Source of the DNA: Bradyrhizobium vignae
GTDB taxonomy: Bacteria > Pseudomonadota > Alphaproteobacteria > Rhizobiales > Xanthobacteraceae
Reading direction: 5' to 3'
Length of the DNA: 33,408 nucleotides
Assembly (NCBI RefSeq): GCF_004114425.1
Contig: NZ_RDQF01000071.1
Span: 1-33,408 of the forward strand
Below the pieces are notes generated by a model, which was not told where the DNA came from, did no database searches, and saw only the letters and a list, made by a program, of their open reading frames with translations. Position 1 is the stretch's first letter. Each line of letters begins with the position of its first letter. The position numbers and the translations under genes are program-made. Positions 7,513-15,033 of the stretch are shown here, in pieces.

Positions 7513-8831
7513 CCGGTCTCGATCGCACCCAGACGCCGAAGACGCGCCCGATGCCGCACAAGCGCGGCGGCCTCGTCGCCTGCCTCGACATCGGCACCAG
7601 CAAGATCGCCTGCATGATCGCACGGCTGAAGCCGTCGCCGCCGAGCGATGCGTTGCGCGGCCGCACCCATGCGGTGGAATTGATCGGATACAGCCAGATC
7701 CAGGCGCGCGGCATGAAGGCCGGCGCGGTGATCGATCTCGGCGAATGCGAGCAGGCGGTGCGTCACGCCGTCGGGCTTGCCGAGAAGATGGCCAAGGTAC
7801 GGGTCGAGTCGGTGCTGCTGTCGGTCTCCGGCGGCCGGCCCGCCGGCCAGCTGGTCGAAGCCGCCGCCGACATCCGTGGCGGCGCCGTGACGCCGGCCGA
7901 TGTCAGCCGCGTCACCTCCACCGGCATGCGCCATGCCACCGGCGAAGGTCGCACCGTGCTGCACGCGCTGCCGGTGGGCTACACGCTCGACGGCGTCAAG
8001 GGCATCCGCGATCCCCGCGGCATGGTCGCGCACCAGTTCGGCGTCGACATGAACGTCGTCACCTGCGACGCCACCGTGGCGCGGAACCTGATGCTGGCGG
8101 TGGAACGCTGCCACATCAATGTCGAAGCCATGGCGGCGAGCCCCTATGTCGCCGGTCTGTCGGTGCTGACCGACGACGAGGCCGATCTCGGCGCTGCCGT
8201 CGTCGAGATGGGCGCGGGCACCACCACGATTGCCGTTTATTCAGGCGGCCGCTTCGTGCATGCGGCGGGTTTTGCGGTTGGCGGGCAACACATCACGATG
8301 GATCTTGCGCGCGGACTCTCGGCCACCATTGCCGATGCCGAGCGAATCAAGACCTTATACGGGACCGTCATCACCGGCGGATCGGACTCGCGTGAGCTGA
8401 TGTCTGTGCCGACAGCCGGTGACGAGCAGGATCTGCCGCAGATCGTTTCTCGCGCCACCATCGCGAATATCGTCAAGCACCGTGCCGAGGAAGTCTTCGA
8501 AATGGTTCGGGACAAGCTGAAGGATTCGCCCTTCGCCTCAGAGCCAAACGGCCGCGTCGTGCTCTCGGGCGGTGCCTCGCAGCTGACCGGTCTCGTCGAG
8601 CTCGGCACCCGGATTCTCGGGCGGCCCGTGCGGGTCGGCCGTCCGCTTGGTTTCGGCCGGCTGCCCGTTGAGGCGAAGAACGCCGCGTTCGCGGTGCCGA
8701 CCGGACTTCTCGTCTACCCGCAATATGTTCACCTCGAACATGTCGAACCGCGGCATACGCGGCAGCAGGTCAAGACAGGGACCGGCGGATATCTCGGAAA
8801 GGTCGGACGATGGCTACGCGAGGGCTTCTGA
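7509..8831 (+). CDS. ftsA: FtsA, actin-like membrane tether of FtsZ
   Basis: FtsA binds ATP, polymerises under the membrane and anchors FtsZ. From ATG 7509 (the ATGA overlap with ftsQ) it has 440 residues. It shows the phosphate-1 motif ACLDIGTSKIACMIAR (24-39), the 1C-domain region, phosphate-2 VEMGAGTTTIAVYSGG, the adenosine motif VVLSGGASQLTGL, and a C-terminal amphipathic helix LGKVGRWLREGF that fits the membrane-targeting sequence. The open frame extends upstream inside ftsQ, but only the 7509 start gives a normal N-terminus and the coupled overlap. It is followed by ftsZ after 87 nt. Confidence 0.97.
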   Translation: MTGLDRTQTPKTRPMPHKRGGLVACLDIGTSKIACMIARLKPSPPSDALRGRTHAVELIGYSQIQARGMKAGAVIDLGECEQAVRHAVGLAEKMAKVRVESVLLSVSGGRPAGQLVEAAADIRGGAVTPADVSRVTSTGMRHATGEGRTVLHALPVGYTLDGVKGIRDPRGMVAHQFGVDMNVVTCDATVARNLMLAVERCHINVEAMAASPYVAGLSVLTDDEADLGAAVVEMGAGTTTIAVYSGGRFVHAAGFAVGGQHITMDLARGLSATIADAERIKTLYGTVITGGSDSRELMSVPTAGDEQDLPQIVSRATIANIVKHRAEEVFEMVRDKLKDSPFASEPNGRVVLSGGASQLTGLVELGTRILGRPVRVGRPLGFGRLPVEAKNAAFAVPTGLLVYPQYVHLEHVEPRHTRQQVKTGTGGYLGKVGRWLREGF

Positions 8832-8918
8832 TGACTGCTTTCCGCAATCTTCGATTTTCACCAACTCCCGCGGCCGCCGGCCGGGGCGAACCCACGCGCG
8901 CGTGATCGAGAGGCAACC

Positions 8919-10706
8919 ATGACCATCAGCATCAATGTTCCTGATATTCACGAACTGAAGCCCCGGATCACCGTGTTCGGCGTCGGCGGTGCCGGTGGCA
9001 ACGCCGTCAACAACATGATCACGGCGGGGCTGCAGGGTGTCGACTTCGTGGTCGCCAATACCGACGCGCAGGCGCTGACGATGTCGAAGGCGCAGCGCAT
9101 CGTGCAGATGGGCACGGCGGTCACGCAAGGCCTCGGCGCCGGTTCGCAGCCGAACGTCGGCGCCGCGGCGGCGGAAGAGGTGATCGACGAGCTGCGCGAC
9201 CATCTCTCCGGCGCCAACATGGTGTTCGTCACCGCCGGCATGGGCGGCGGCACCGGCACCGGCGCTGCACCCGTCATCGCCAAGACCGCGCGCGACATGG
9301 GCATCCTCACCGTCGGTGTCGTGACCAAGCCGTTCCACTTCGAGGGCGGTCGCCGCATGCGCACGGCCGAAGCCGGCATCGCCGAGCTGCACAAGGTCGT
9401 GGACACGCTCCTGATCATCCCGAACCAGAACCTGTTCCGGGTCGCCAACGAGAAGACCACCTTCGCCGACGCCTTCGCGATGGCCGACCAGGTGCTCTAC
9501 TCGGGCGTCGCCTGCATCACCGACCTCATGGTCAAGGAAGGCCTCATCAACCTCGACTTCGCCGATGTCCGCGCCGTCATGCGCGAGATGGGCAAGGCGA
9601 TGATGGGCACCGGCGAAGCCTCCGGCGACAAGCGTGCGTTGACCGCCGCTGAAGCCGCGATCGCCAACCCGCTGATCGATGACAGCTCGATGAAGGGCGC
9701 CAAGGGCCTCCTCATCTCCATCACCGGCGGCAAGGACCTCACGCTGTTCGAGGTCGACGAGGCCGCGACCCGCATCCGCGAGGAAGTCGACCAGGACGCC
9801 AACATCATCGTCGGCGCGACCTTCGACGAGGCGCTCGACGGCCTGATCCGCGTCTCGGTGGTCGCAACCGGCATCGAGCAGGCCGCGATCGCCCGCAACA
9901 GCCAGGCGACCTCCGCTCCCGTCGCAAACCCGGCCCCGCAGGTGCAGCAGGCCGCGGCGCCGGCCGCCGCTGCCGAGAGCCGTCTCGCCGACCTCACCGC
10001 GCGGCTCCGTGCCGATAACCAGCGTCTGGCCGAACGCGCCCAGAAGCTGGAAGCCCAAACCCCGGCCGGCGCGCCGGCTCCGGCTGCTGCCGCGCCCCGT
10101 CCGAACGTCGAGCGTGCTGCGCTCGCCGCCATCGCCGCTGCCGTGGCTGAAGCCCCGCAGGCGCCCGCGCCGCAGACCTATGGCGATGTCACGGTGCGAC
10201 CGATCGCGCAGAAGCCGACCCTGTTCCCGGAGCCGGACATGGCCCCGGTCGCAATGCAGGAGCCGATGACGCCCGAAACCTTCATCCCGCCGCAGGCGGA
10301 GCGTCCGGTGCGCGCGCCGCGGATGCCGCGCATCGAGGAACTGCCGATTCCGGCACAGGCCGAGATTCGTCAGGCCCGCGGCGAGGTCGAAGAGGAGGCC
10401 CCGCAGAAGACCCGCCTGTCGCTGCTGCAGCGCCTCGCCAATGTCGGGCTTGGCCGTCGCGACGAGGAAAGTGAGCCGCCGGTTGCGGCCCGCACCGCCG
10501 GTCCCGCCATGCCGCCACTGCCCGAGCGCCGGCAGCAGAAGACTGTGGCGCAGCAAATCGCATCCAATGAGCCGGTATCAGAGTATGCCCGCCGTCCCGC
10601 GCCGCAGGGTCTGGACATGCATGGCCGCCCCGCGCCTGTTGCGCCGCCGCCACAGGGTGACGACCATCTTGATATCCCGGCCTTCCTGCGCCGGCAGGCG
10701 ACCTGA
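8919..10706 (+). CDS. ftsZ: FtsZ, tubulin-like division GTPase with long linker
   Basis: It forms the GTP-dependent Z-ring. The 595 residues begin with a short N-terminal tail, then GVGGAGGNAVNNM (about 22-34), the tubulin signature GGGTGTGAAP (near 109-118), KPFHFEGGRR, the T7 loop NLDFADVRAVM and the SIxGGxDLTLFEV region. The core ends near 320. A linker of about 260 residues rich in Ala, Pro, Gln and Arg follows, then the conserved C-terminal peptide DIPAFLRRQ that binds FtsA and other partners. E. coli FtsZ is far shorter (about 380), and alphaproteobacterial FtsZs commonly carry extended linkers. The start at 8919 is supported by GAGAGG upstream. Confidence 0.98.
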   Translation: MTISINVPDIHELKPRITVFGVGGAGGNAVNNMITAGLQGVDFVVANTDAQALTMSKAQRIVQMGTAVTQGLGAGSQPNVGAAAAEEVIDELRDHLSGANMVFVTAGMGGGTGTGAAPVIAKTARDMGILTVGVVTKPFHFEGGRRMRTAEAGIAELHKVVDTLLIIPNQNLFRVANEKTTFADAFAMADQVLYSGVACITDLMVKEGLINLDFADVRAVMREMGKAMMGTGEASGDKRALTAAEAAIANPLIDDSSMKGAKGLLISITGGKDLTLFEVDEAATRIREEVDQDANIIVGATFDEALDGLIRVSVVATGIEQAAIARNSQATSAPVANPAPQVQQAAAPAAAAESRLADLTARLRADNQRLAERAQKLEAQTPAGAPAPAAAAPRPNVERAALAAIAAAVAEAPQAPAPQTYGDVTVRPIAQKPTLFPEPDMAPVAMQEPMTPETFIPPQAERPVRAPRMPRIEELPIPAQAEIRQARGEVEEEAPQKTRLSLLQRLANVGLGRRDEESEPPVAARTAGPAMPPLPERRQQKTVAQQIASNEPVSEYARRPAPQGLDMHGRPAPVAPPPQGDDHLDIPAFLRRQAT

Positions 10707-10734
10707 GGATTGTTACAATAAGGCAGACGAAAAG

Positions 10735-10772
10735 AGGTCCCGGCGAGAGGTTCGCCGGGACCTTTCCTTTTG
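10735..10772 (+). terminator. Rho-independent terminator after ftsZ
   Basis: A perfect 12-bp stem, AGGTCCCGGCGA (10735-10746) with TCGCCGGGACCT (10752-10763), has a 5-nt loop and is followed by TTCCTTTTG. It lies 29 nt past the ftsZ stop and plausibly ends the dcw transcript. Confidence 0.9.
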
Positions 10773-11070
10773 CCCCGTACATGCCCGGATGATGCTTCCA
10801 AGCAACTGATTTTAAATGATTAATTACGCATTTGGTGGTTCAGTCAAGCCGCCGCCGGCGGCCTCAAACCTCGGTGCAATTTGGTTAAGCCTTGGCGCGA
10901 ATACGGCAGGTTTGGGGTAACAATCGGTAAAAAAGCGTGAGTTGGCGCTGTTTGAGGCAGCAACTATGGTTCGCCGTGACTTGGGGATACGGAGATTCGC
11001 AACTGTCGGCACTCGCCGGCCAAGCGGGTCTCGTATAAGTCGCAGTGGGTCGTAGTGGGGCGGATTCCTG
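10773..11070 (+). promoter_or_regulatory. lpxC upstream region
   Basis: No gene is supported in this stretch. It starts AT-rich (TTTTAAATGATTAATTAC near 10810-10827), has a 12-bp GC palindrome GCCGCCGGCGGC (10851-10862), and a possible -10 hexamer TATAAG near 11034, without a convincing -35. As it follows a strong terminator, an lpxC promoter must lie here. Confidence 0.4.
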
Positions 11071-12033
11071 ATGAAGTTTAGCCGGCAAACAACGCTTCGT
11101 GCGCAAGCCTCTGTGGCAGGCGTGGGCGTTCATTCCGGTCTTCCCGTCACTCTCACGCTTGGGCCTGCGCCCGTGGACGCGGGTTTTATTTTTGTCCGCA
11201 CCGGCCTTGACGGAAGTGACCGCGAAGTTCAGGCGACCGCCGAGCAGGTGATCGCGACCGACTTTGCCACTGTTCTCGGGGACCACGATGGCCCGCTGGT
11301 GTCCACTGCCGAGCACGTGCTCGCAGCGCTGCGGGGCATGGGCGTCGACAACGCCACCATCGAGATCGACGGTCCCGAAGTACCGATCATGGACGGCAGC
11401 GCTGCGGCCTTCATTGCGGCAATCGACCAGGCCGGCATCGTCACCCAGCCCGCGCAGCGCCGCTTCATTCAGGTTTTGAAGCCGATCTCGGTCAAGATCG
11501 GCGACTCCTTCGGCGAGATCAGGCCCCACGCCAGCGGTTTCCGCGTCGAGGTCGAGATCGACTTCACCAATCCCGTCATCGGCCAGCAGGCTTATGCCTT
11601 CGACCTCAATCCGGAAGGCTTCCGCCGCGAAGTCGGGAGGGCCCGGACTTTCGGCCTGATGGGCGATGTCGCGCGGCTCTGGAGCGCAGGCTATGCCCTC
11701 GGCGCCTCCTTCGATAACACCGTCGTGTTCGATGACGAGCGGCTGCTCAATACCGAGGGCTTGCGCTACGCCGATGAATGCGCCCGTCACAAGGTGCTGG
11801 ATGTGATCGGCGACCTCTCGCTGGCCGGGCTGCCGCTGCTTGGTGCCTATCGCTCGGTGCGTGGCGGACACAAGCTCAACCACGCAGTCCTGACCGCGCT
11901 GCTCGCCGACCGGACCGCCTGGCGGGTGGTCGAGGGCGAGGCTGCCCGCCGCACCACGCGTCCCGTCGGCGAAGTCGGTCGCGGCATCGTCGGTGGCCGG
12001 ATCGCCGCGGCATTCGGACCGGATGTGTCCTGA
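11071..12033 (+). CDS. lpxC: LpxC, UDP-3-O-acyl-N-acetylglucosamine deacetylase
   Basis: It is the zinc amidase for the committed step of lipid A synthesis (cytoplasm). The 320 residues show VAGVGVHSG at the N-terminus, the first zinc ligand in STAEHVLAAL (His82), the substrate segment DGPEVPIMDGSAAAF, ARTFG, the zinc pair in RHKVLDVIGDLSLAG (His and Asp), and the catalytic His in GGHKLNH. All catalytic residues are present and the length is usual. It directly follows ftsZ, as in many proteobacteria, but behind its own terminator and leader. No strong ribosome-binding site is visible before ATG 11071. Confidence 0.97.
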   Translation: MKFSRQTTLRAQASVAGVGVHSGLPVTLTLGPAPVDAGFIFVRTGLDGSDREVQATAEQVIATDFATVLGDHDGPLVSTAEHVLAALRGMGVDNATIEIDGPEVPIMDGSAAAFIAAIDQAGIVTQPAQRRFIQVLKPISVKIGDSFGEIRPHASGFRVEVEIDFTNPVIGQQAYAFDLNPEGFRREVGRARTFGLMGDVARLWSAGYALGASFDNTVVFDDERLLNTEGLRYADECARHKVLDVIGDLSLAGLPLLGAYRSVRGGHKLNHAVLTALLADRTAWRVVEGEAARRTTRPVGEVGRGIVGGRIAAAFGPDVS

Positions 12034-12108
12034 AGCGACCTGTCGCCCCCACGTATGGCTGGCGGCTTCCCCGGGAAACTCCTGGTAAGCATGATCGGCT
12101 AGCATTGG

Positions 12109-12143
12109 GGCAGGTTCGCCTTAATCCGGGCGAAATGCCTGCC
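12109..12143 (+). other. Imperfect hairpin between lpxC and bamD
   Basis: GGCAG (12109-12113) and TTCGCC (12115-12120) pair with GGCGAA (12129-12134) and CTGCC (12139-12143). There is no T-run, so a terminator role is uncertain. The rest of 12034-12276 shows nothing definite. Confidence 0.3.
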
Positions 12144-12276
12144 TATCCGGTTCGTTACGATCGTTTTTCGGATACATCGGCGTGGTCGCATGGCAGGCAC
12201 CACGGCACATTTCGCGCCCATGACGGGGGTCGTGGGCTGGCGGACACCGCATCACAGGGCGTCAGGTCTTAAACTC

Positions 12277-13167
12277 ATGTCGGCACAGCGTATGACGCGC
12301 GGATATTTCTCGGTCTCGTCGCGAGCCCGTGGGCTGCTTCAGGCCGTCACTTTCATCATGCTCGCGCTGCCGCTCGCCGGCTGCGGCACCGGCTCGCTCT
12401 GGGACAAATTCACCGCCAAGGACGACACCTTCGTCGAGGAGCCCGCTGACAAGATCTACAATGAGGGCCTGTACCTCATGAACGAGAAGAAGGACATGAA
12501 GGCGGCGAACAAGAAGTTCGAGGAGGTCGATCGCCAGCATCCTTATTCCGACTGGGCCCGTAAATCGCTGCTGATGTCGGCCTATGCGTCCTACCAGGGC
12601 GGCGACTATGACGGCTGCATCGGCGCCGCCACGCGCTATGTCACGCTGCATCCCGGCAGTCCGGACGCGGCCTATGCGCAATACCTGATCGCCGCCTCCC
12701 ATTACGACCAGATTCCGGATATCAGCCGCGACCAGTCCCGTACCGAAAAGGCGATCGCCGCGCTGGAAGAGGTGGTGCGCAAATATCCGAACTCGGAATA
12801 TGCGACTTCGGCCAAGGCCAAGATCGAGGGTGCGCGCGACCAACTCGCCGGCAAGGAGATGAATGTCGGCCGCTACTACGCCCAGAAGCGCGACTACACG
12901 GCCGCGATCAACCGCTACAAGGCCGTCGTCACGCAGTACCAGACCACCCGCCATGTCGAGGAGGCGCTGTACCGGTTGACCGAAGCCTATATGGCGATCG
13001 GCATCGTCGGCGAGGCACAGACCGCGGCGGCCGTGCTTGGTCACAATTTTCCTGACAGCCGCTGGTACAAGGACGCCTATAATCTTGTAAAATCCGGCGG
13101 TCTCGAGCCGAGCGAGAATCAGGGGTCCTGGATCAGCAAGACCTTCAAGAAAATGGGTCTCGGCTAG
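12277..13167 (+). CDS. bamD: BamD, outer-membrane protein assembly lipoprotein
   Basis: It is an essential component of the BAM complex that inserts beta-barrel proteins into the outer membrane. From ATG 12277 it has 296 residues: a basic N-terminus, a hydrophobic stretch, and a lipobox LPLAGC with Cys36 as lipidation site. TPR-like helices follow (YNEGLYLMNEKKDMKAANKKF, then YASYQGGDYDGCIGAATRYV, YYAQKRDYTAAINRYKAVV, and EALYRLTEAYMAIGIVGEA). An in-frame ATG at 12190 would add 29 residues without signal character, and ATG 12292 is a shorter alternative. RecN follows after 14 nt, so the two are probably cotranscribed. Confidence 0.95.
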   Translation: MSAQRMTRGYFSVSSRARGLLQAVTFIMLALPLAGCGTGSLWDKFTAKDDTFVEEPADKIYNEGLYLMNEKKDMKAANKKFEEVDRQHPYSDWARKSLLMSAYASYQGGDYDGCIGAATRYVTLHPGSPDAAYAQYLIAASHYDQIPDISRDQSRTEKAIAALEEVVRKYPNSEYATSAKAKIEGARDQLAGKEMNVGRYYAQKRDYTAAINRYKAVVTQYQTTRHVEEALYRLTEAYMAIGIVGEAQTAAAVLGHNFPDSRWYKDAYNLVKSGGLEPSENQGSWISKTFKKMGLG

Positions 13168-13181
13168 GAAATTGGGGTTCC

Positions 13182-14855
13182 ATGCTGGCGCGTCTGTCGA
13201 TCCGTGACATCGTCCTGATCGAACGGCTCGATATCGAATTCGCCTCCGGCCTCGCGGTTTTGACCGGCGAGACCGGTGCAGGCAAATCCATCCTGCTCGA
13301 TGCTTTTGCGCTGGCGCTCGGCGGCCGCGGCGATGCCGGCCTCGTGCGCCACGGTGCGGAGCAGGGGCAGGTCACCGCCGTGTTCGATGTCCCGAAAAAT
13401 CACCCGGCGGCCAAGATTCTGGCCGAGAACGGCCTCGACGATACCGGCGAGATGATCTTGCGCCGCGTGCAGCTTGCCGACGGCCGCACCCGCGCCTTCA
13501 TCAACGATCAGTCGATCAGCGTGCAGACGCTGAAGGCGGTCGGCGCCGCCCTGGTCGAGATCCACGGTCAGCACGACGAGCGCGCGCTGGTCGATGCCGC
13601 CACCCACCGCCGCCTGCTCGACGCCTTTGCCAGCCTCGAAAAGGACGTCGCGGCGGTTGAAGCGCTCTGGGACGAGCGCCGCAGCGCCAACACCGCGCTG
13701 GAGGAGCATCGCGCTGCCATGGAGCGTGCCGCACGCGAGGCCGATTATCTGCGCCACGCCTCCGACGAGCTGAAGCAGCTTGCGCCCAAGGAGGGCGAGG
13801 AGACCGCGCTGGCCTCGCGCCGCACCACCATGATGCAGGGCGAGAAGATCGCCTCTGACCTGCGCGAGGCGCAGGAAGCGGTCGGCGGCAATCATTCGCC
13901 AGTCGCCGCCCTGTCGGCGGCGGTGCGCCGGCTGGAGCGCCGCGGCGTCAACTCGCCGGCGCTGGTCGAGCCCGCGGTGAAGGCGATCGACGCGGCGATC
14001 AACGCGCTGGAGGAAGCCGACCAGCATCTCCAGGCAGCGCTGGCCGCAACCGATTTCGATCCAGCCGAGCTCGAGCGCATCGAGGAGCGGCTGTTCGCGC
14101 TCCGCGCCGCCTCGCGCAAATATTCGACGCCGGTCGACGGGCTCGCCGCGCTGGCCGCCAAATATGCCGCGGACGTCGTTCTGATCGACGCCGGCGCCTC
14201 GCGCCTGAAGAAGCTGGAGCAGGCGGCGATCGAGGCAGATGGCCGTTATGCGGCCGCCGCCAGGAAGCTGTCGCTGGCGCGGCAGAAATCGGCGGAGAAG
14301 CTCAACAAGGCCGTCAATGCCGAGCTCGCGCCGCTCAAGCTCGAACGCGCAAAATTCATAACCCAAGTCGAGACGGACGAAGCCGCACCGGGGCCGCAAG
14401 GTTTCGATCGCGTCGAGTTCTGGGTGCAGACCAACCCGGGCACCAAGCCGGGTCCGCTGATGAAGGTCGCCTCCGGCGGCGAGCTGTCGCGCTTCCTGTT
14501 GGCGCTCAAGGTCGTGCTGTCCGACCGCGGTTCGGCGCCGACCCTGGTGTTCGACGAGATCGACACCGGCGTCGGCGGTGCGGTCGCGGACGCCATCGGC
14601 GGGCGCCTGGCGCGGCTCGCCGGTAAGGTCCAGGTCATGGCCGTGACCCACGCCCCACAGGTCGCCGCCCGCGCCGACCAGCACCTCCTGATCTCCAAGG
14701 ACGCCCTCGACAAGGGCAAGCGCGTCGCCACCCGCGTCAATGCGCTCGCCGCCGACCACCGCCGCGAGGAAATCGCCCGCATGCTCGCCGGTGCCGAGAT
14801 CACCGCCGAGGCGAGGGCAGCGGCGGAACGATTGCTGAAGGCGGCGACGGCTTAG
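13182..14855 (+). CDS. recN: RecN, SMC-like DNA repair ATPase
   Basis: RecN acts early in double-strand-break repair, holding DNA ends together in an ATP-dependent, cohesin-like way. The 557 residues have the N-terminal Walker A LTGETGAGKSILLDA (GETGAGKS at 29-36), the RecN-specific LVEIHGQHDERALVD, a central coiled-coil segment rich in Ala, Glu and Arg (about 160-380), the ABC signature ASGGELSRFLLALK, Walker B TLVFDEIDTGVGG, and a switch histidine in AVTHAPQVAA. Length is normal. The start ATG 13182 gives MLARLSIRDIVLIERL, the expected first strand. Confidence 0.97.
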   Translation: MLARLSIRDIVLIERLDIEFASGLAVLTGETGAGKSILLDAFALALGGRGDAGLVRHGAEQGQVTAVFDVPKNHPAAKILAENGLDDTGEMILRRVQLADGRTRAFINDQSISVQTLKAVGAALVEIHGQHDERALVDAATHRRLLDAFASLEKDVAAVEALWDERRSANTALEEHRAAMERAAREADYLRHASDELKQLAPKEGEETALASRRTTMMQGEKIASDLREAQEAVGGNHSPVAALSAAVRRLERRGVNSPALVEPAVKAIDAAINALEEADQHLQAALAATDFDPAELERIEERLFALRAASRKYSTPVDGLAALAAKYAADVVLIDAGASRLKKLEQAAIEADGRYAAAARKLSLARQKSAEKLNKAVNAELAPLKLERAKFITQVETDEAAPGPQGFDRVEFWVQTNPGTKPGPLMKVASGGELSRFLLALKVVLSDRGSAPTLVFDEIDTGVGGAVADAIGGRLARLAGKVQVMAVTHAPQVAARADQHLLISKDALDKGKRVATRVNALAADHRREEIARMLAGAEITAEARAAAERLLKAATA

Positions 14856-14860
14856 AGTCG

Positions 14861-14984
14861 TTTCCCGGACGCGGCGCAGCGCGTAGCGCTGCTTCGCAGA
14901 GCCGGGACTCAGAGCTCCCGCCGCATGGGTCCCGGCTCAGCAGCGCATCGCTGAAGAGGCGCTGCGCTGCATCCGGGGCACGAG
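14861..14984. repeat. Palindromic intergenic repeat (TCCCGGACGCGG type)
   Basis: TTTCCCGGACGCGGCGCAGCGC (14861 on) is answered by GAGGCGCTGCGCTGCATCCGGGGCACGAG (ending 14984), with an inner pair AGAGCCGGGACTC / GGGTCCCGGCTC. It fills the recN-ligA gap. A shorter, related-looking hairpin with a CGGGACACGAGA arm occurs at 26981-27039. Confidence 0.75.
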
Positions 14985-15033
14985 ATTTCCACAAGCCTTT
15001 ACCCTCCCGCCCGCTCCGTCGTATCCAAGCACC

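Noticed and set aside
8814..10556. 580-codon minus-strand ORF over ftsZ
   Set aside because: It mirrors ftsZ, with no recognisable domain and skewed composition.
10810..10827. Possible CtrA site in the AT-rich stretch before lpxC
   Set aside because: The TTAA words are spaced by the wrong number of bases for TTAA-N7-TTAA.
13164..14759. 531-codon minus-strand ORF over recN
   Set aside because: Antisense shadow of recN.
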